A stretch of DNA of 64,000 nucleotides from Chania multitudinisentens RB-25 (GCF_000520015.2 NZ_CP007044.2:620001-684000); one strand, 5' to 3'. Shown: positions 1 to 9,070, numbered from the stretch's first letter. The notes: generated by a model not told the origin, from the sequence alone. Made by a program: numbers and translations.

Positions 1-65
1 TTGGCATAACCGAGCAACTCTGCTTCACCGGAAAGTTTGCCGTTACTCAGTAAAAACAGCTCCAT
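1..65 (-). CDS. pepE: Dipeptidase E (alpha-aspartyl dipeptidase), N-terminal fragment
   Basis: Only the first 21 codons lie in the window, read on the minus strand from an ATG at 65. The start MELFLLSNGKLSGEAELLGY resembles the start of E. coli PepE (MELLLLSN). A GGGAGA ribosome-binding site lies just upstream of the ATG. PepE is a cytosolic serine peptidase that cleaves N-terminal Asp-X dipeptides, but the catalytic residues lie outside the window. The call therefore rests on about 20 residues and the remainder is not visible. It is transcribed divergently from rfaH. Confidence 0.6.
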   Translation of the reverse strand, partial: MELFLLSNGKLSGEAELLGYA

Positions 66-309
66 ATTTCTCCCTCAATCCAAGAATAATAATGACGCCA
101 CATTGGCATATCTGGCACGTTTACCATACTGTGACAATAGCAAATTTAGAGCCTACATTTATACCGGAGCCACGCAGATAAGTGTGTGACTTTACTCTGA
201 TTGCGGGTACCCACGCAGACAAAGTGATAATAAAGGAAAGATTAGCGTCACTAGGTATCCGTAGTGGCTTTTGGTATGCTTAACGGCTGACAGAAAGGCA
301 TGTGAAATT

Positions 310-798
310 ATGGAATCTTGGTATTTACTTTATTGTAAGCGCGGCCAACTTTTGCGGGCACAAGAACATCTGGTCAGGCAAGAGGTGAAATGCCTGAGCC
401 CACTGATCGCTCTGGAAAAGATCGTTCGTGGCAAGCGCACGGTGCTCAATGAGCCGTTGTTCCCTAACTACCTGTTCGTTGAATTCGATCCAGAGCGCAT
501 TCACACTACGACGATCAGCGCAACGCGAGGTGTCAGCCATTTTGTGCGTTTTGGCGCTTTGCCAGCACTCATTCCGTTACAGGTCATCGAAGAACTTCAG
601 GCACATAGCGATAAACATCATATTGATCCGCAAACGCCACAGCCAGGCGACGTCGTTTTAATTACTGATGGAGTATTTGAAGGCCTGCAAGCAATTTACA
701 CCGAACCCGATGGCGAAGCGCGTTCTATGCTGCTGTTGAAACTGCTCAACCAGCAAGTTAGCCAAAGCATTGATAACCGGCAATTCCAGAAGCTGTAA
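310..798 (+). CDS. rfaH: Transcription/translation antiterminator RfaH
   Basis: A 162-residue NusG paralogue that binds RNA polymerase paused at ops elements. It suppresses termination and recruits ribosomes in long LPS, capsule, haemolysin and conjugation operons. The sequence aligns end to end with E. coli RfaH (ESWYLLYCKRGQL start, EPLFPNYLFVEFDP, TRGVSHFVRFG). The NGN domain is about residues 1-100, and the C-terminal KOW domain that refolds on activation is about 105-162. The ATG at 310 is chosen because the family begins M-x-SWYLLY; an in-frame start at 271 would add 13 residues without homology. A hairpin terminator follows directly. Confidence 0.95.
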   Translation: MESWYLLYCKRGQLLRAQEHLVRQEVKCLSPLIALEKIVRGKRTVLNEPLFPNYLFVEFDPERIHTTTISATRGVSHFVRFGALPALIPLQVIEELQAHSDKHHIDPQTPQPGDVVLITDGVFEGLQAIYTEPDGEARSMLLLKLLNQQVSQSIDNRQFQKL

Positions 799-803
799 TA
801 CGC

Positions 804-830
804 GCAGGCACCCACAGGTGCCTGCTTGAT
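804..830. terminator. Bidirectional terminator between rfaH and hemB
   Basis: A perfect 9-bp stem (GCAGGCACC / GGTGCCTGC) with a CACA loop is followed by TTGATTATT on the plus strand. It lies between the convergent ends of rfaH (798) and hemB (840). Confidence 0.75.
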
Positions 831-839
831 TATTAACGA

Positions 840-1862
840 TTAACGCTGCATCGTTTCATCATGCAACCACTGCGCTACACGCTTGGCGAAGTAGGTCAGC
901 ACACCATCCGCCCCCGCACGTTTGAAACACATCAAAGACTCCATTACGGCTGGCTGTTCCTGTAGCCAACCATTCTGAATCGCGGCCATGTGCATCGCAT
1001 ACTCGCCAGAAACCTGGTAGGCAAAAGTAGGGACACCAAAGGATTCTTTTACACGGCGCACCACGTCCAGATATGGCATACCTGGTTTTACCATCACCAT
1101 ATCCGCTCCTTCTTGCAGGTCTTGCATAATTTCCTGCAACGCTTCATCACTGTTGGCCGGGTCCATCTGATAGGTCTTTTTATTGCCGCCTTTCAGGTTG
1201 CCACTAGAGCCCAACGCATCACGGAACGGGCCGTAGTAGCAAGAGGCGTATTTGGCGGAATACACCATAATCAGGGTATTCACCCACCCCTGCTGCTCCA
1301 ATCGATCGCGGATCGCACCAACGCGGCCATCCATCATGTCGCTGGGTGCCACAATCTCCGCCCCGGCTTCCGCATGAGACAGCGCCTGGCGCACCAGAAT
1401 TTCTTTGCTGATGTCGTTAACCACATAACCATGTTCATCGATCACCCCGTCCTGCCCATGCGAAGTGTAAGGATCGAGCGCCACATCGGTCAGGATCCCC
1501 AATTCAGGTACAGCGTCTTTCAACGCACGCACGGTGCGCTGCACCAGGCCATCAGGATTATAGGCTTCTTCCGCATGCAGTGATTTCAAACCGGGCTCAA
1601 TCACCGGGAATAAGGAGATCACCGGCACACCGAGTTTGGCAATGATTTCAGCCTCTTTGAGCAACAGATCGATCGTCATACGCGACACACCAGGCATGGA
1701 GGCAACCGTTTCCTGACGGTTGCTGCCTTCCATGACAAACACCGGGTAAATCAGGTCATTCACCGTCAATTGATTCTCTGCCACCAAACGACGGCTGAAA
1801 TCATGACGGCGCATACGGCGCATACGGCGGCCAGGGAACGTACCCGGAAATGCATAACTCAT
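840..1862 (-). CDS. hemB: Porphobilinogen synthase (delta-aminolevulinate dehydratase), zinc-site-less type
   Basis: Condenses two 5-aminolevulinate molecules to porphobilinogen, the second common step of haem biosynthesis in the cytosol. About 340 residues. The two active-site lysine regions are visible (YSAKYAS and MVKPG), along with the YGPFR and YQVSGEYAM blocks. The cysteine-rich zinc motif of E. coli HemB (DTCFCEYTSHGHCG) is replaced by DVALDPYTSHGQDG, the pattern of the Pseudomonas-type Mg-dependent enzymes. ATG at 1862 is preferred: GAGGAG lies 6 nt upstream, inside a longer in-frame reading that begins at 1880 and would overlap tatD by 4 bp. ATG at 1865 is the close alternative. Probably co-transcribed with tatD. 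Confidence 0.93.
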   Translation of the reverse strand: MSYAFPGTFPGRRMRRMRRHDFSRRLVAENQLTVNDLIYPVFVMEGSNRQETVASMPGVSRMTIDLLLKEAEIIAKLGVPVISLFPVIEPGLKSLHAEEAYNPDGLVQRTVRALKDAVPELGILTDVALDPYTSHGQDGVIDEHGYVVNDISKEILVRQALSHAEAGAEIVAPSDMMDGRVGAIRDRLEQQGWVNTLIMVYSAKYASCYYGPFRDALGSSGNLKGGNKKTYQMDPANSDEALQEIMQDLQEGADMVMVKPGMPYLDVVRRVKESFGVPTFAYQVSGEYAMHMAAIQNGWLQEQPAVMESLMCFKRAGADGVLTYFAKRVAQWLHDETMQR

Positions 1863-1876
1863 CATTTTCTCCTCAC

Positions 1877-2659
1877 TCATACCAGCCGGAACAACCGGCG
1901 AGCGTTTTCATCAGTTTTTCTGCCTAGCCACTCGGGATCTTCCTGCCGCCAAACAGCAACCTGGCGGACGATATGGGGCAAAAAACAAGGTTCATTGCGG
2001 CGAGATGCCGGTTTTGGGTGCAGATCCCGGGGCAACAGATAGGGAGCATCGGTTTCCAACAACAGACGATCGGCAGGAATTTGCGGCAATAAAGCCCGCA
2101 ACGCCAAGCCACGGCGCTCATCACACACCCAGCCTGTGATACCGATCGATAGACCCAGCGCCAAACAATAGGCCAGTTCGCTCGCCGTGCCGGTAAAACA
2201 ATGCACCACCGCGGCGGGCAGCTTATCTAACCAAGGTGTCAACAGTGCGGCAAAGCGTGCGTGCGCCTCGCGGCAGTGCAGGAATACCGGTAAATTCAGC
2301 TCTGCCGCTAACGCCAGTTGCGCACTGAATGCGGCTTCCTGCTGTGCCGGGGTGGAGAAGTTACGGTTAAAATCCAGCCCGCACTCCCCAATTGCCACGA
2401 CTTCAGGCCGCAATGCAAGCTGGCGAATTTGCTGCGCCACATCCTCGTTCCAACTGCTGGCATCATGAGGATGAACCCCCGCCGTCGCCCAACAATAACC
2501 ACGCTGTTGCTGAGCCAGTGCGCTAGCGGCTGCGCTCTGGTGAGCATTGGTGCCAGTGATCAGCATACCCGTGACGCCCGCCAGACGAGCACGTTCAACC
2601 ACCTGCTGGCCATCTTTGGTAAACTGTGAACTGGTAAGGTTAACGCCGATATCAAACAT
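1877..2659 (-). CDS. tatD: 3'-5' ssDNA/RNA exonuclease TatD
   Basis: A TIM-barrel metal-dependent nuclease of about 260 residues linked to DNA repair, RNA quality control and peroxide tolerance. Characteristic blocks visible: MFDIGVNLTSSQF, TAGVHPHD, AIGECGLDFNR, FLHCREAH, VVHCFTG, ITGWVCDERRG and ETDAPYLLPRDL. The Asp, His and Glu metal ligands of the amidohydrolase-like fold all lie in these blocks. The start at 2659 matches the E. coli N-terminus (MFDIGVNL); an upstream in-frame ATG would read through the tatC terminator hairpin. It sits behind tatABC as in E. coli, but an intrinsic terminator lies just before it, so much of its expression may be from its own promoter. Confidence 0.93.
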   Translation of the reverse strand: MFDIGVNLTSSQFTKDGQQVVERARLAGVTGMLITGTNAHQSAAASALAQQQRGYCWATAGVHPHDASSWNEDVAQQIRQLALRPEVVAIGECGLDFNRNFSTPAQQEAAFSAQLALAAELNLPVFLHCREAHARFAALLTPWLDKLPAAVVHCFTGTASELAYCLALGLSIGITGWVCDERRGLALRALLPQIPADRLLLETDAPYLLPRDLHPKPASRRNEPCFLPHIVRQVAVWRQEDPEWLGRKTDENARRLFRLV

Positions 2660-2673
2660 GGTTTTTCCAAAGC

Positions 2674-2694
2674 AAAAACCGCCCATCAGGGCGG
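2674..2694 (-). terminator. Intrinsic terminator after tatC
   Basis: On the minus strand a CCGCCC-TGAT-GGGCGG hairpin is followed by TTTTTG. It lies between tatC and the tatD start, so it should cut most tatABC transcripts before tatD. Confidence 0.75.
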
Positions 2695-2712
2695 CTCAGA
2701 AACCAACAAATC

Positions 2713-3486
2713 TCAGGATGCTGGCGGTTCTTCTTCACCTTCATCTTCTTCTGCGGCGGCTGGCCGCCGTTTACCTACGTAGAAACGGGCACAGAAGACT
2801 CCGACCTCAAACAGCAGATACATCGGGATCGCCAACAGGGTTTGCGAAAACACATCAGGTGGCGTCAACAACATGCCCACCACGAAAGCGCCAACCAGCA
2901 CATAGGGGCGCTTCTTACGCAGATCTTCCGGCGTTGTCACGCCACTCCAGCACAGCAGAATAATCGCCACTGGCACTTCAAACGCCACGCCAAACGCCAT
3001 AAACAGCGCCATGACAAAGTTAAGGTAGTTGCTGATATCGGTCGCAATCAGCACCCCTGCGGGTGCCGTTTTCGCAAAGAAGCCGAAGGCCAGTGGGAAT
3101 ACCACAAAGTAGGCAAACGCCATTCCCAGATAAAACAACAGGCTGCTGGACACCAGCAAAGGCACCATCAGACGGCGTTCGTGTTTATACAGTGCTGGCG
3201 CGATAAACGCCCAAACCTGATAAAGGAGCAACGGTGCAGCAACAAACACCGACACCATCATCGTCAGTTTAATCGGGGTAAAAAACGGGGAAGCCACGTC
3301 GGTGGCAATCATGCTTGCTCCGGCTGGCAACTGCTTGATCAGTGGCGCAGACACCAACTGATAAATATCGTTGGCAAAAAATACCAACACGATAAAGATC
3401 ACCAGCACGCTGATAATCGAATTCAACAGCCGCTTACGCAGTTCGATCAAATGACTGATCAGCGGTTGGGTATCTTCAACGGCCAT
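2713..3486 (-). CDS. tatC: Sec-independent protein translocase subunit TatC
   Basis: A 257-residue inner-membrane receptor that recognises twin-arginine signal peptides and nucleates the Tat pore. The sequence is near-identical to E. coli TatC over the conserved core. It has the N-terminal cytosolic LIELRKRLLN segment, six predicted membrane helices, the periplasmic DVASPFFTPIKL loop, and the LLTPPDVFSQTLLAIPMYLLFE segment. The acidic C-terminal tail is variable. It lies 3 bp behind tatB in a tatABC operon on the minus strand. Confidence 0.97.
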   Translation of the reverse strand: MAVEDTQPLISHLIELRKRLLNSIISVLVIFIVLVFFANDIYQLVSAPLIKQLPAGASMIATDVASPFFTPIKLTMMVSVFVAAPLLLYQVWAFIAPALYKHERRLMVPLLVSSSLLFYLGMAFAYFVVFPLAFGFFAKTAPAGVLIATDISNYLNFVMALFMAFGVAFEVPVAIILLCWSGVTTPEDLRKKRPYVLVGAFVVGMLLTPPDVFSQTLLAIPMYLLFEVGVFCARFYVGKRRPAAAEEDEGEEEPPAS

Positions 3487-3489
3487 GTT

Positions 3490-4032
3490 TTAACGTTCGC
3501 CACTAGATTGTTGAGATGCAGGTGTTTTATCCACCACAGGTTCTTGCATAATCGGCGTTGCTGCGGCTGTGACCACTTGCGAGGTTGCCGTTGCGGGAGC
3601 TTCCACCGTTGACGCAACGGCAGGCTCTGCCGGTGCTGGCACAGCAATCGGCACCGACTCGGGGGTGATGCCATCATGAAGCGCTTCAGGATCGGTCGCA
3701 GTGGGATGATGGATCGTGGGCAATGGCTTATCAGGTTCGCCTTGATAAGAGCGCTTTAGGGATTCTGCGGCCTCTTTCAACTCATCCATTGATGCTTTGA
3801 GTTCCGGCGTCAGGTTCTGCAAACCGGCCTGCTCTGCCTTTTTCAAGCTTTCCTGCAATTCCTGCAATTTCAGTTCCTGCGAAAGCTCATTCTGCACTGA
3901 CGCCGCCAAAGAACGCAGCGCGCGCACCCAGCCCGCAACTGTCCTGACCGCCACTGGTAGCCGTTCCGGCCCGAGCACAACCAAGCCGATCACCAACACC
4001 AGCAGCAGTTCACCAAACCCAATGTCAAACAC
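3490..4032 (-). CDS. tatB: Sec-independent protein translocase subunit TatB
   Basis: 180 residues, slightly longer than the E. coli protein. It begins MFDIGFGELLLVLVIGLVVL, the single N-terminal membrane helix with the conserved Glu and GPERLP hinge. An amphipathic helix follows, then a long polar Ala/Pro/Thr-rich cytosolic tail. TatB sits with TatC in the signal-peptide receptor complex. Only 3 bp separate it from tatA. Confidence 0.95.
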   Translation of the reverse strand: MFDIGFGELLLVLVIGLVVLGPERLPVAVRTVAGWVRALRSLAASVQNELSQELKLQELQESLKKAEQAGLQNLTPELKASMDELKEAAESLKRSYQGEPDKPLPTIHHPTATDPEALHDGITPESVPIAVPAPAEPAVASTVEAPATATSQVVTAAATPIMQEPVVDKTPASQQSSGER

Positions 4033-4035
4033 GGT

Positions 4036-4299
4036 TTATACCTGCTCTTTATTCTTCGACTCTTCGGTTTTCACTTCCGACTGCTTATCAGTGATAGGCT
4101 TAGCCGTAAAGTCAGCATCCTCAAGGCTACTTTTCTCAGCAGTGTTGCTGGGTGGCGTACTGTCATCGCCCATCGCCTTTTTGAAGCCTTTGATTGAAGC
4201 GCCAAGATCAGAACCCAGCGTACGGAGCTTTTTGGTACCAAACAACAGCACCACGATCACCGCAATGACCAACAATTGCGTAATACTAATACCGCCCAT
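4036..4299 (-). CDS. tatA: Sec-independent protein translocase subunit TatA
   Basis: An 87-residue pore-forming Tat subunit. Visible parts: the short N-terminal membrane helix (ITQLLVIAVIVVLLFGTKKL), the FGTKKLRTLGSDLG hinge and amphipathic helix with the GFKKAM motif, and an acidic tail. First gene of the tatABC operon. GAGGTAACTGGA precedes the ATG as ribosome-binding site. Confidence 0.96.
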   Translation of the reverse strand: MGGISITQLLVIAVIVVLLFGTKKLRTLGSDLGASIKGFKKAMGDDSTPPSNTAEKSSLEDADFTAKPITDKQSEVKTEESKNKEQV

Positions 4300-4438
4300 T
4301 CCAGTTACCTCATATTAAGGGGTTATTTCACGTTGCCGCATTATACCTCTATTACATGAATTTGCAGCGTTGCTGGCACAAGGCCTGGCTGAAAACTCTG
4401 ACTACATACGGCCACGTTTAATCGGGTTTTGCCTTCAT

Positions 4439-6070
4439 TCAGGTGGTGCGCCGCCAACCTACCCCCCAGGCGAGCACGCCTGCGGCCATCAACCATACGG
4501 GTAGCACCTCAATGCCCCCCAGCAGCAAAATCGTACCACTGACTAACAGCGTAGCGCCAACCCCAAACAAATACCGTGATTGCCCTTGGCGAACACGTTG
4601 TGCCTGCATCTGGCTGGTGAGCTTATCCACACTTTGTTGCAGCAGTTTATGTTGTTGCAGACTATCGTAAAATAATTCCGGCAACTCGGGTAGTTTCTCC
4701 GCCCAAAACGGCGCTTTTTCTTTCAGTGCGCGCATCACGGCCGGAATACCGACCTGATCGCGCAACCAGCTTTCCAGGAATGGCTTTGCCGTAGTCCAGA
4801 GATCCAACTGCGGATAAAGCTGGCGCCCCAACCCCTCAACATACAGCAGGGTTTTCTGTAATAACACCAGCTGCGGCTGCACTTCCATATTGAAACGACG
4901 CGCTGTATTGAACAAATTCAACAGCACGTTACCAAACGAAATTTCTGCCAACGGCTTTTCAAAAATTGGTTCACAGACGGTACGAATCGCAAATTCGAAA
5001 TCTTCCACATTGGTATCACGCGGCACCCAGCCGGAGTCAACGTGTAATTCCGCCACCTTACGGTAATCACGGTTGAAAAAAGCGATAAAATTTTCTGCCA
5101 GATAGCGTTTATCGTCTTTATTCAGCGAGCCCACGATGCCGCAATCAATACCGATATAACATGGGTCCTGCGGGTGCTTGTAGCTGACAAAAATATTGCC
5201 CGGATGCATATCTGCATGGAAGAAACTGTCGCGGAATACCTGAGTAAAGAACACCTGTACACCACGTTCTGCCAACAGCTTCATATTGGTACCCTGCTTT
5301 TCCAAGGCATCAATATCTGAAACCGGAATCCCGTAAATCCGCTCCATCACCAACACGCTTTCACGGCAGTAATCAGAATAGATTTCAGGGATGTAGAGCA
5401 TCGGGCTACCGTCAAAATTGCGGCGCAGCTGGATAGCATTTGCCGCTTCACGCAGCAGATTCAGCTCATCCAACAGGGTTTTTTCGTATTCACGCACCAC
5501 TTCACGCGGGCGCAGGCGGCGGCCATCCGGCATCAACTTCGGCACCCAGCCAGCCAAGCGATACATCAACCGCACATCTGCCTTGATAATCGGCCCAATA
5601 TCCGGGCGAATCACTTTCAGCACCACTTCCTGCCCGGTGCTTTTCAACCGTGCAGTATGCACCTGCGCGATAGAGGCCGATGCCAGCGCCTGCTGATCAA
5701 AATCATCAAACCAGGTTTCCAGCGGGCCGCCCATCGCCTGTTCAATATGTTGACGTGCCAACGCTCCATCAAACGGAGCTACGCGGTCCTGTAACAGCGT
5801 CAGTTGATCGGCAATGTGCGGCGGGAACAAATCGCGGCGGGTCGACATCATCTGGCCGAACTTGATCCAGACCGGGCCCAGTTCCTGCAACGCCAAGCGT
5901 AAACGTTCACCCAAGGGTTTGTCTTTATGACGATTCGGCAACCAGAACAGCAGGCGGCGGCCAAAACGCAATGGCAGCGTCAGGCGCATTTTGGGAATCA
6001 GTTCATCCAAGCCATAACTAAGGAAAACGCGCACAATCAAATACAGGCGGCATAGTTCGCCAGGGGTCAT
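4439..6070 (-). CDS. ubiB: Ubiquinone biosynthesis regulatory kinase-like ATPase UbiB
   Basis: A 543-residue member of the ABC1/ADCK/Coq8 atypical kinase family, required for aerobic ubiquinone synthesis. It probably acts as an ATPase that extracts or organises hydrophobic intermediates. Visible motifs: the family KxGQ-type segment (VWIKFGQMMSTRRDLFP), the nucleotide-loop region SASIAQVHTARL, the VVLKVIRPDI lysine, FHADMHPGNIFV and the GIDCGIVG metal site. Two C-terminal membrane helices follow about residue 500. Its start overlaps the ubiJ stop by 4 bp (ATGA), so the two are likely translationally coupled. Confidence 0.96.
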   Translation of the reverse strand: MTPGELCRLYLIVRVFLSYGLDELIPKMRLTLPLRFGRRLLFWLPNRHKDKPLGERLRLALQELGPVWIKFGQMMSTRRDLFPPHIADQLTLLQDRVAPFDGALARQHIEQAMGGPLETWFDDFDQQALASASIAQVHTARLKSTGQEVVLKVIRPDIGPIIKADVRLMYRLAGWVPKLMPDGRRLRPREVVREYEKTLLDELNLLREAANAIQLRRNFDGSPMLYIPEIYSDYCRESVLVMERIYGIPVSDIDALEKQGTNMKLLAERGVQVFFTQVFRDSFFHADMHPGNIFVSYKHPQDPCYIGIDCGIVGSLNKDDKRYLAENFIAFFNRDYRKVAELHVDSGWVPRDTNVEDFEFAIRTVCEPIFEKPLAEISFGNVLLNLFNTARRFNMEVQPQLVLLQKTLLYVEGLGRQLYPQLDLWTTAKPFLESWLRDQVGIPAVMRALKEKAPFWAEKLPELPELFYDSLQQHKLLQQSVDKLTSQMQAQRVRQGQSRYLFGVGATLLVSGTILLLGGIEVLPVWLMAAGVLAWGVGWRRTT

Positions 6071-6687
6071 CGTTTACCCTCCAACTGATTCATGCGGGCG
6101 AGCAGTTTCTCCGCACTACGGGCAATGGCATCAACCTCTTCGTTAAACCACACCACTTCAAGCGTTCCTGGCGCCATACGCCATTCTTCTGTCAAGGTTT
6201 CCGCCATATATTGCTGTTGGCGCTGTAAACCTGATTTAAACCGCTCGGCACCTTTGCCCACAAACTGACTGATCCCCTGTGCAGCAATATCGCCAATATA
6301 AGGCGCCAGCCATTCCGCCGGGTCCCACTCTGCCAAATCGAGCAACCCTACCAACTGTTGCACCACCTGAATATCGCCTTCGACAATCAACTCGCCGCTG
6401 CGCATCAACGGAGAAAGCTGCTGACGATCGCGCAATTTCAACAACACGGATACCCGGGTTTGCACCGTGCAATCCGCGTTATCTTCAGATTGACCAAGCA
6501 CATCAATGCGTTGATCGCTGAACACTAGCACCAGCGGCGCATTGAACTCCTGTAACTCGATGCGCAACACCTTGCCCGCCAAGCGCTGGCGAGCAGCCTT
6601 CATACTGTGATCGCGGAACAGCAGGCTATTGAGCGAGGTTTCCAACACTCCGGTCAAGAATGGGGTGAACAGCATCGGCATTTCCAT
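6067..6687 (-). CDS. ubiJ: Ubiquinone biosynthesis accessory factor UbiJ (SCP2 domain)
   Basis: About 206 residues. The N-terminal half is an SCP2-like lipid-binding domain (RQRLAGKVLRIELQEF..DVLGQSEDNADCTV..GELIVEGDIQVVQQLV), and the C-terminal half is helical, as in E. coli UbiJ. UbiJ holds the cytosolic Ubi metabolon with UbiK and binds octaprenyl intermediates. The start is uncertain. Three ATGs (6687, 6681, 6675) follow the ubiE stop within 15 bp; 6687 gives the tightest coupling, one base after the ubiE TGA, while homology would also allow 6681 or 6675. Confidence 0.9.
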   Translation of the reverse strand: MEMPMLFTPFLTGVLETSLNSLLFRDHSMKAARQRLAGKVLRIELQEFNAPLVLVFSDQRIDVLGQSEDNADCTVQTRVSVLLKLRDRQQLSPLMRSGELIVEGDIQVVQQLVGLLDLAEWDPAEWLAPYIGDIAAQGISQFVGKGAERFKSGLQRQQQYMAETLTEEWRMAPGTLEVVWFNEEVDAIARSAEKLLARMNQLEGKR

Positions 6688-6688
6688 A

Positions 6689-7444
6689 TCAGAACTTAAA
6701 GCCCCGGTGCAGGGCAACAATGCCACCGGTCAGGTTAAAATAGCTGACATTATCGAAACCGGCACTTTCCATCATCCCTTTCAAGGTGTCCTGATCGGGG
6801 TGCATGCGGATCGATTCCGCCAAATAACGGTAACTGTCTGGATCGTTCACCACAAGTTCACCAATTTTGGGTAACACGTGGAAAGAGTAGGCATCGTAAG
6901 CTTTGCTTAACGGTTCCAACAGCGGTTTAGAAAACTCCAGCACCAACAGGCGGCCACCCGGTTTCAGCGCGCGGAACATTGAGCGCAGAGCCTTGTCTTT
7001 ATCGGTGACGTTACGCAGGCCAAAAGAGATAGTGATGCAATCGAAATAATTGTCTGGGAATGGCAAGGCTTCAGCATTGGCCTGCACATAATTAATGTTG
7101 CCAACGATGCCGCGGTCGCGCAGCTTATCACGCCCCATTTTCAGCATCGAATCGTTGATATCCGCCAGCACCACCTGCCCTTGCTCACCCACCATGCGTG
7201 AGAACTTGGCAGCGAGATCGCCGGTTCCACCCGCCAGATCCAGTACGCGCTGGCCACGACGCACACCACTGCAATCAATGGTAAAACGCTTCCAGATACG
7301 ATGAATACCAAACGACATCAGGTCGTTCATTACGTCATACTTTGCGGCTACCGAGTGAAAAACGTTCGCCACCATGGCCTGCTTTTCGTCTCTTGCCACA
7401 GTGCGAAAGCCGAAATCGGTGGTTTCCTGCGCTTGGTCTGCCAT
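6689..7444 (-). CDS. ubiE: Bifunctional ubiquinone/menaquinone C-methyltransferase UbiE
   Basis: A 251-residue class I SAM methyltransferase. It methylates the ring carbon of demethylmenaquinol and of the octaprenyl-methoxy-benzoquinol intermediate. SAM motif I is VLDLAGGTGDLAAKF at about residues 66-80; ITISFGLRNVTD and LKPGGRLLVLEFSKP are the family signature blocks. Length and ends match E. coli UbiE. First gene of the ubiE-ubiJ-ubiB run. Confidence 0.97.
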   Translation of the reverse strand: MADQAQETTDFGFRTVARDEKQAMVANVFHSVAAKYDVMNDLMSFGIHRIWKRFTIDCSGVRRGQRVLDLAGGTGDLAAKFSRMVGEQGQVVLADINDSMLKMGRDKLRDRGIVGNINYVQANAEALPFPDNYFDCITISFGLRNVTDKDKALRSMFRALKPGGRLLVLEFSKPLLEPLSKAYDAYSFHVLPKIGELVVNDPDSYRYLAESIRMHPDQDTLKGMMESAGFDNVSYFNLTGGIVALHRGFKF

Positions 7445-7519
7445 TATCCTGCCTGCTCTGCCGTCAATTTAGTGTTGTGGAGTGTACCAGAAACCCACGA
7501 AATACCCCACCTCGCACCG

Positions 7520-9070
7520 TCACGATATCGGGCGCGATTCTTCATCGGTATCGTCGTTTTCTTCTTCAGGGAGTGCATGGAAATCCTCACCCTGCGCTGC
7601 GGAATCGCCGCCATGCTGAGCATTCGCTTGCTGTGCCAACAGCGCATTAATTGGCCGTTTCACCTCAACCCCAAGTGTTCGAAAGCTCTCAATCCGGCCG
7701 ATCAGATTACCACGGCCGGTACTCAGCTTGTTCATTGCCTGGTGATAGCTGCCTTGAGCCTTATCCAGGCTTTGCCCCAATGCCGACATATCATCAACAA
7801 ACAGGCGCATCTTGTCATACAAACGGGCAGCACGTTCGGCAATGCGTTGAGCATTCTGGCTTTGGTGTTCGTAACGCCACAAATTGCTGATAGTACGCAA
7901 CGCAACCAGTAATGTGGTTGGGCTGACCAGCATGATGTTATGCTGCAATGCTTCACCGATCAGTTCAGGCTCGCGATCGATCGCCAGCAGAAATGCAGGC
8001 TCCACCGGGATAAACATCAGCACATAATCCAGCGAACGCAAACCAGGCAGTTGTTGGTAATCTTTACGGCCCAACAGGCGAATATGCCCACGCAATGAAG
8101 CGATATGTTCAGTCAGCGCCGCCTCACCTGCGGCTTCATCTTCGCTGTTGAAGTAACGTTCGTAAGCCACCAGAGACATTTTGGCGTCAATCACCACATC
8201 TTTGCCCTGTGGCAAGCGCACGATCACATCGGGCTGCATACGGCTCTGGTGATCCAGCCGCACATTAACCTGCGTTTCATACTCATGCCCTTCGCGCAAC
8301 CCAGAAGCCTCCAGCACCCGGCTCAGCACCACCTCCCCCCAGTTACCCTGGGTTTTATTATCACCTTTCAGCGCTTTGGTAAGATTGAGGGCTTCACGCG
8401 CCATCTGCGCATTCAGTTGCTGCAGATTACGGATTTCATGGGTCAAAGTATGGCGTTCACGGGCTTCTTGCCCAAAACTGTCCTGTACCTGGCGGCGGAA
8501 CCCCTCCAGTTGATCGCGTAACGGCAATAGCAGGCGATCGAGACTTTGCTTATTTTGCTCATCAACCTTGCGGCCACTGTGTTCAAAAATGCGATTCGCC
8601 AGGTTTTCAAATTGGGTCGTCAGGCGTTGTTCACTGCTGATCAGCAATCGCTGTTTCTCTTCCGCCGCCATGCGGGTTTCTTCCAAACGAATAGTGACTT
8701 CACGCAGTTCTGCCTCCTGCGCACTGTTCACTTCACGCTGCGCCCGCAGTTCCTGATTCAGTTGTTCACATTCATTGCGCCAGTGAGCAAGTTGCTGCAA
8801 CCGCTCCTGCCCAGCGGCCAATTGGCTGTGTAACTGACGCAGTTCCAGATCGTTCTGCCGCAGTTGCTGTTCGTGGTGTTGCAGGGTTTCCTGGCGGGCA
8901 GCGATTTCCTGCTGGGCCTGTTGTAGAGATTGTTCCAGTAAACGTAACTCGGTTTCATGCTGGGCGCGGTGCTGTTGCCCCCACAAACTGGCGAACAACC
9001 AGCCCAGCAGCATACCGAACACACTTCCACCAATACCGAAAACCAAACTGGATTCCACCCTGCCTCCCAT
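7520..9070 (-). CDS. rmuC: DNA recombination protein RmuC
   Basis: 516 residues. It has an N-terminal membrane helix (about 10-29), a long Gln/Glu-rich coiled coil (about 35-190) and a C-terminal restriction-endonuclease-like domain. Blocks of that domain include QGNWGEVVLSRVLEASGL, QPDVIVRLPQGKDVVIDAKMSL and LGRKDYQQLPGLRSLDYVLMFIPVEPAF. The D..DAK motif is the expected nuclease core. RmuC limits rearrangement at inverted repeats. It keeps its E. coli position beside ubiE, although several accessory genes now separate it from udp. Confidence 0.95.
   Translation of the reverse strand: MGGRVESSLVFGIGGSVFGMLLGWLFASLWGQQHRAQHETELRLLEQSLQQAQQEIAARQETLQHHEQQLRQNDLELRQLHSQLAAGQERLQQLAHWRNECEQLNQELRAQREVNSAQEAELREVTIRLEETRMAAEEKQRLLISSEQRLTTQFENLANRIFEHSGRKVDEQNKQSLDRLLLPLRDQLEGFRRQVQDSFGQEARERHTLTHEIRNLQQLNAQMAREALNLTKALKGDNKTQGNWGEVVLSRVLEASGLREGHEYETQVNVRLDHQSRMQPDVIVRLPQGKDVVIDAKMSLVAYERYFNSEDEAAGEAALTEHIASLRGHIRLLGRKDYQQLPGLRSLDYVLMFIPVEPAFLLAIDREPELIGEALQHNIMLVSPTTLLVALRTISNLWRYEHQSQNAQRIAERAARLYDKMRLFVDDMSALGQSLDKAQGSYHQAMNKLSTGRGNLIGRIESFRTLGVEVKRPINALLAQQANAQHGGDSAAQGEDFHALPEEENDDTDEESRPIS

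Noticed and set aside
990..1583. Long plus-strand ORF (197 codons) opposite hemB
   Set aside because: Lies wholly antisense to a confident gene, shows no family resemblance and has the composition of a shadow frame.
2842..3612. 256-codon plus-strand ORF opposite tatC/tatB
   Set aside because: Antisense to conserved tat genes, no recognisable domain and no ribosome-binding site.
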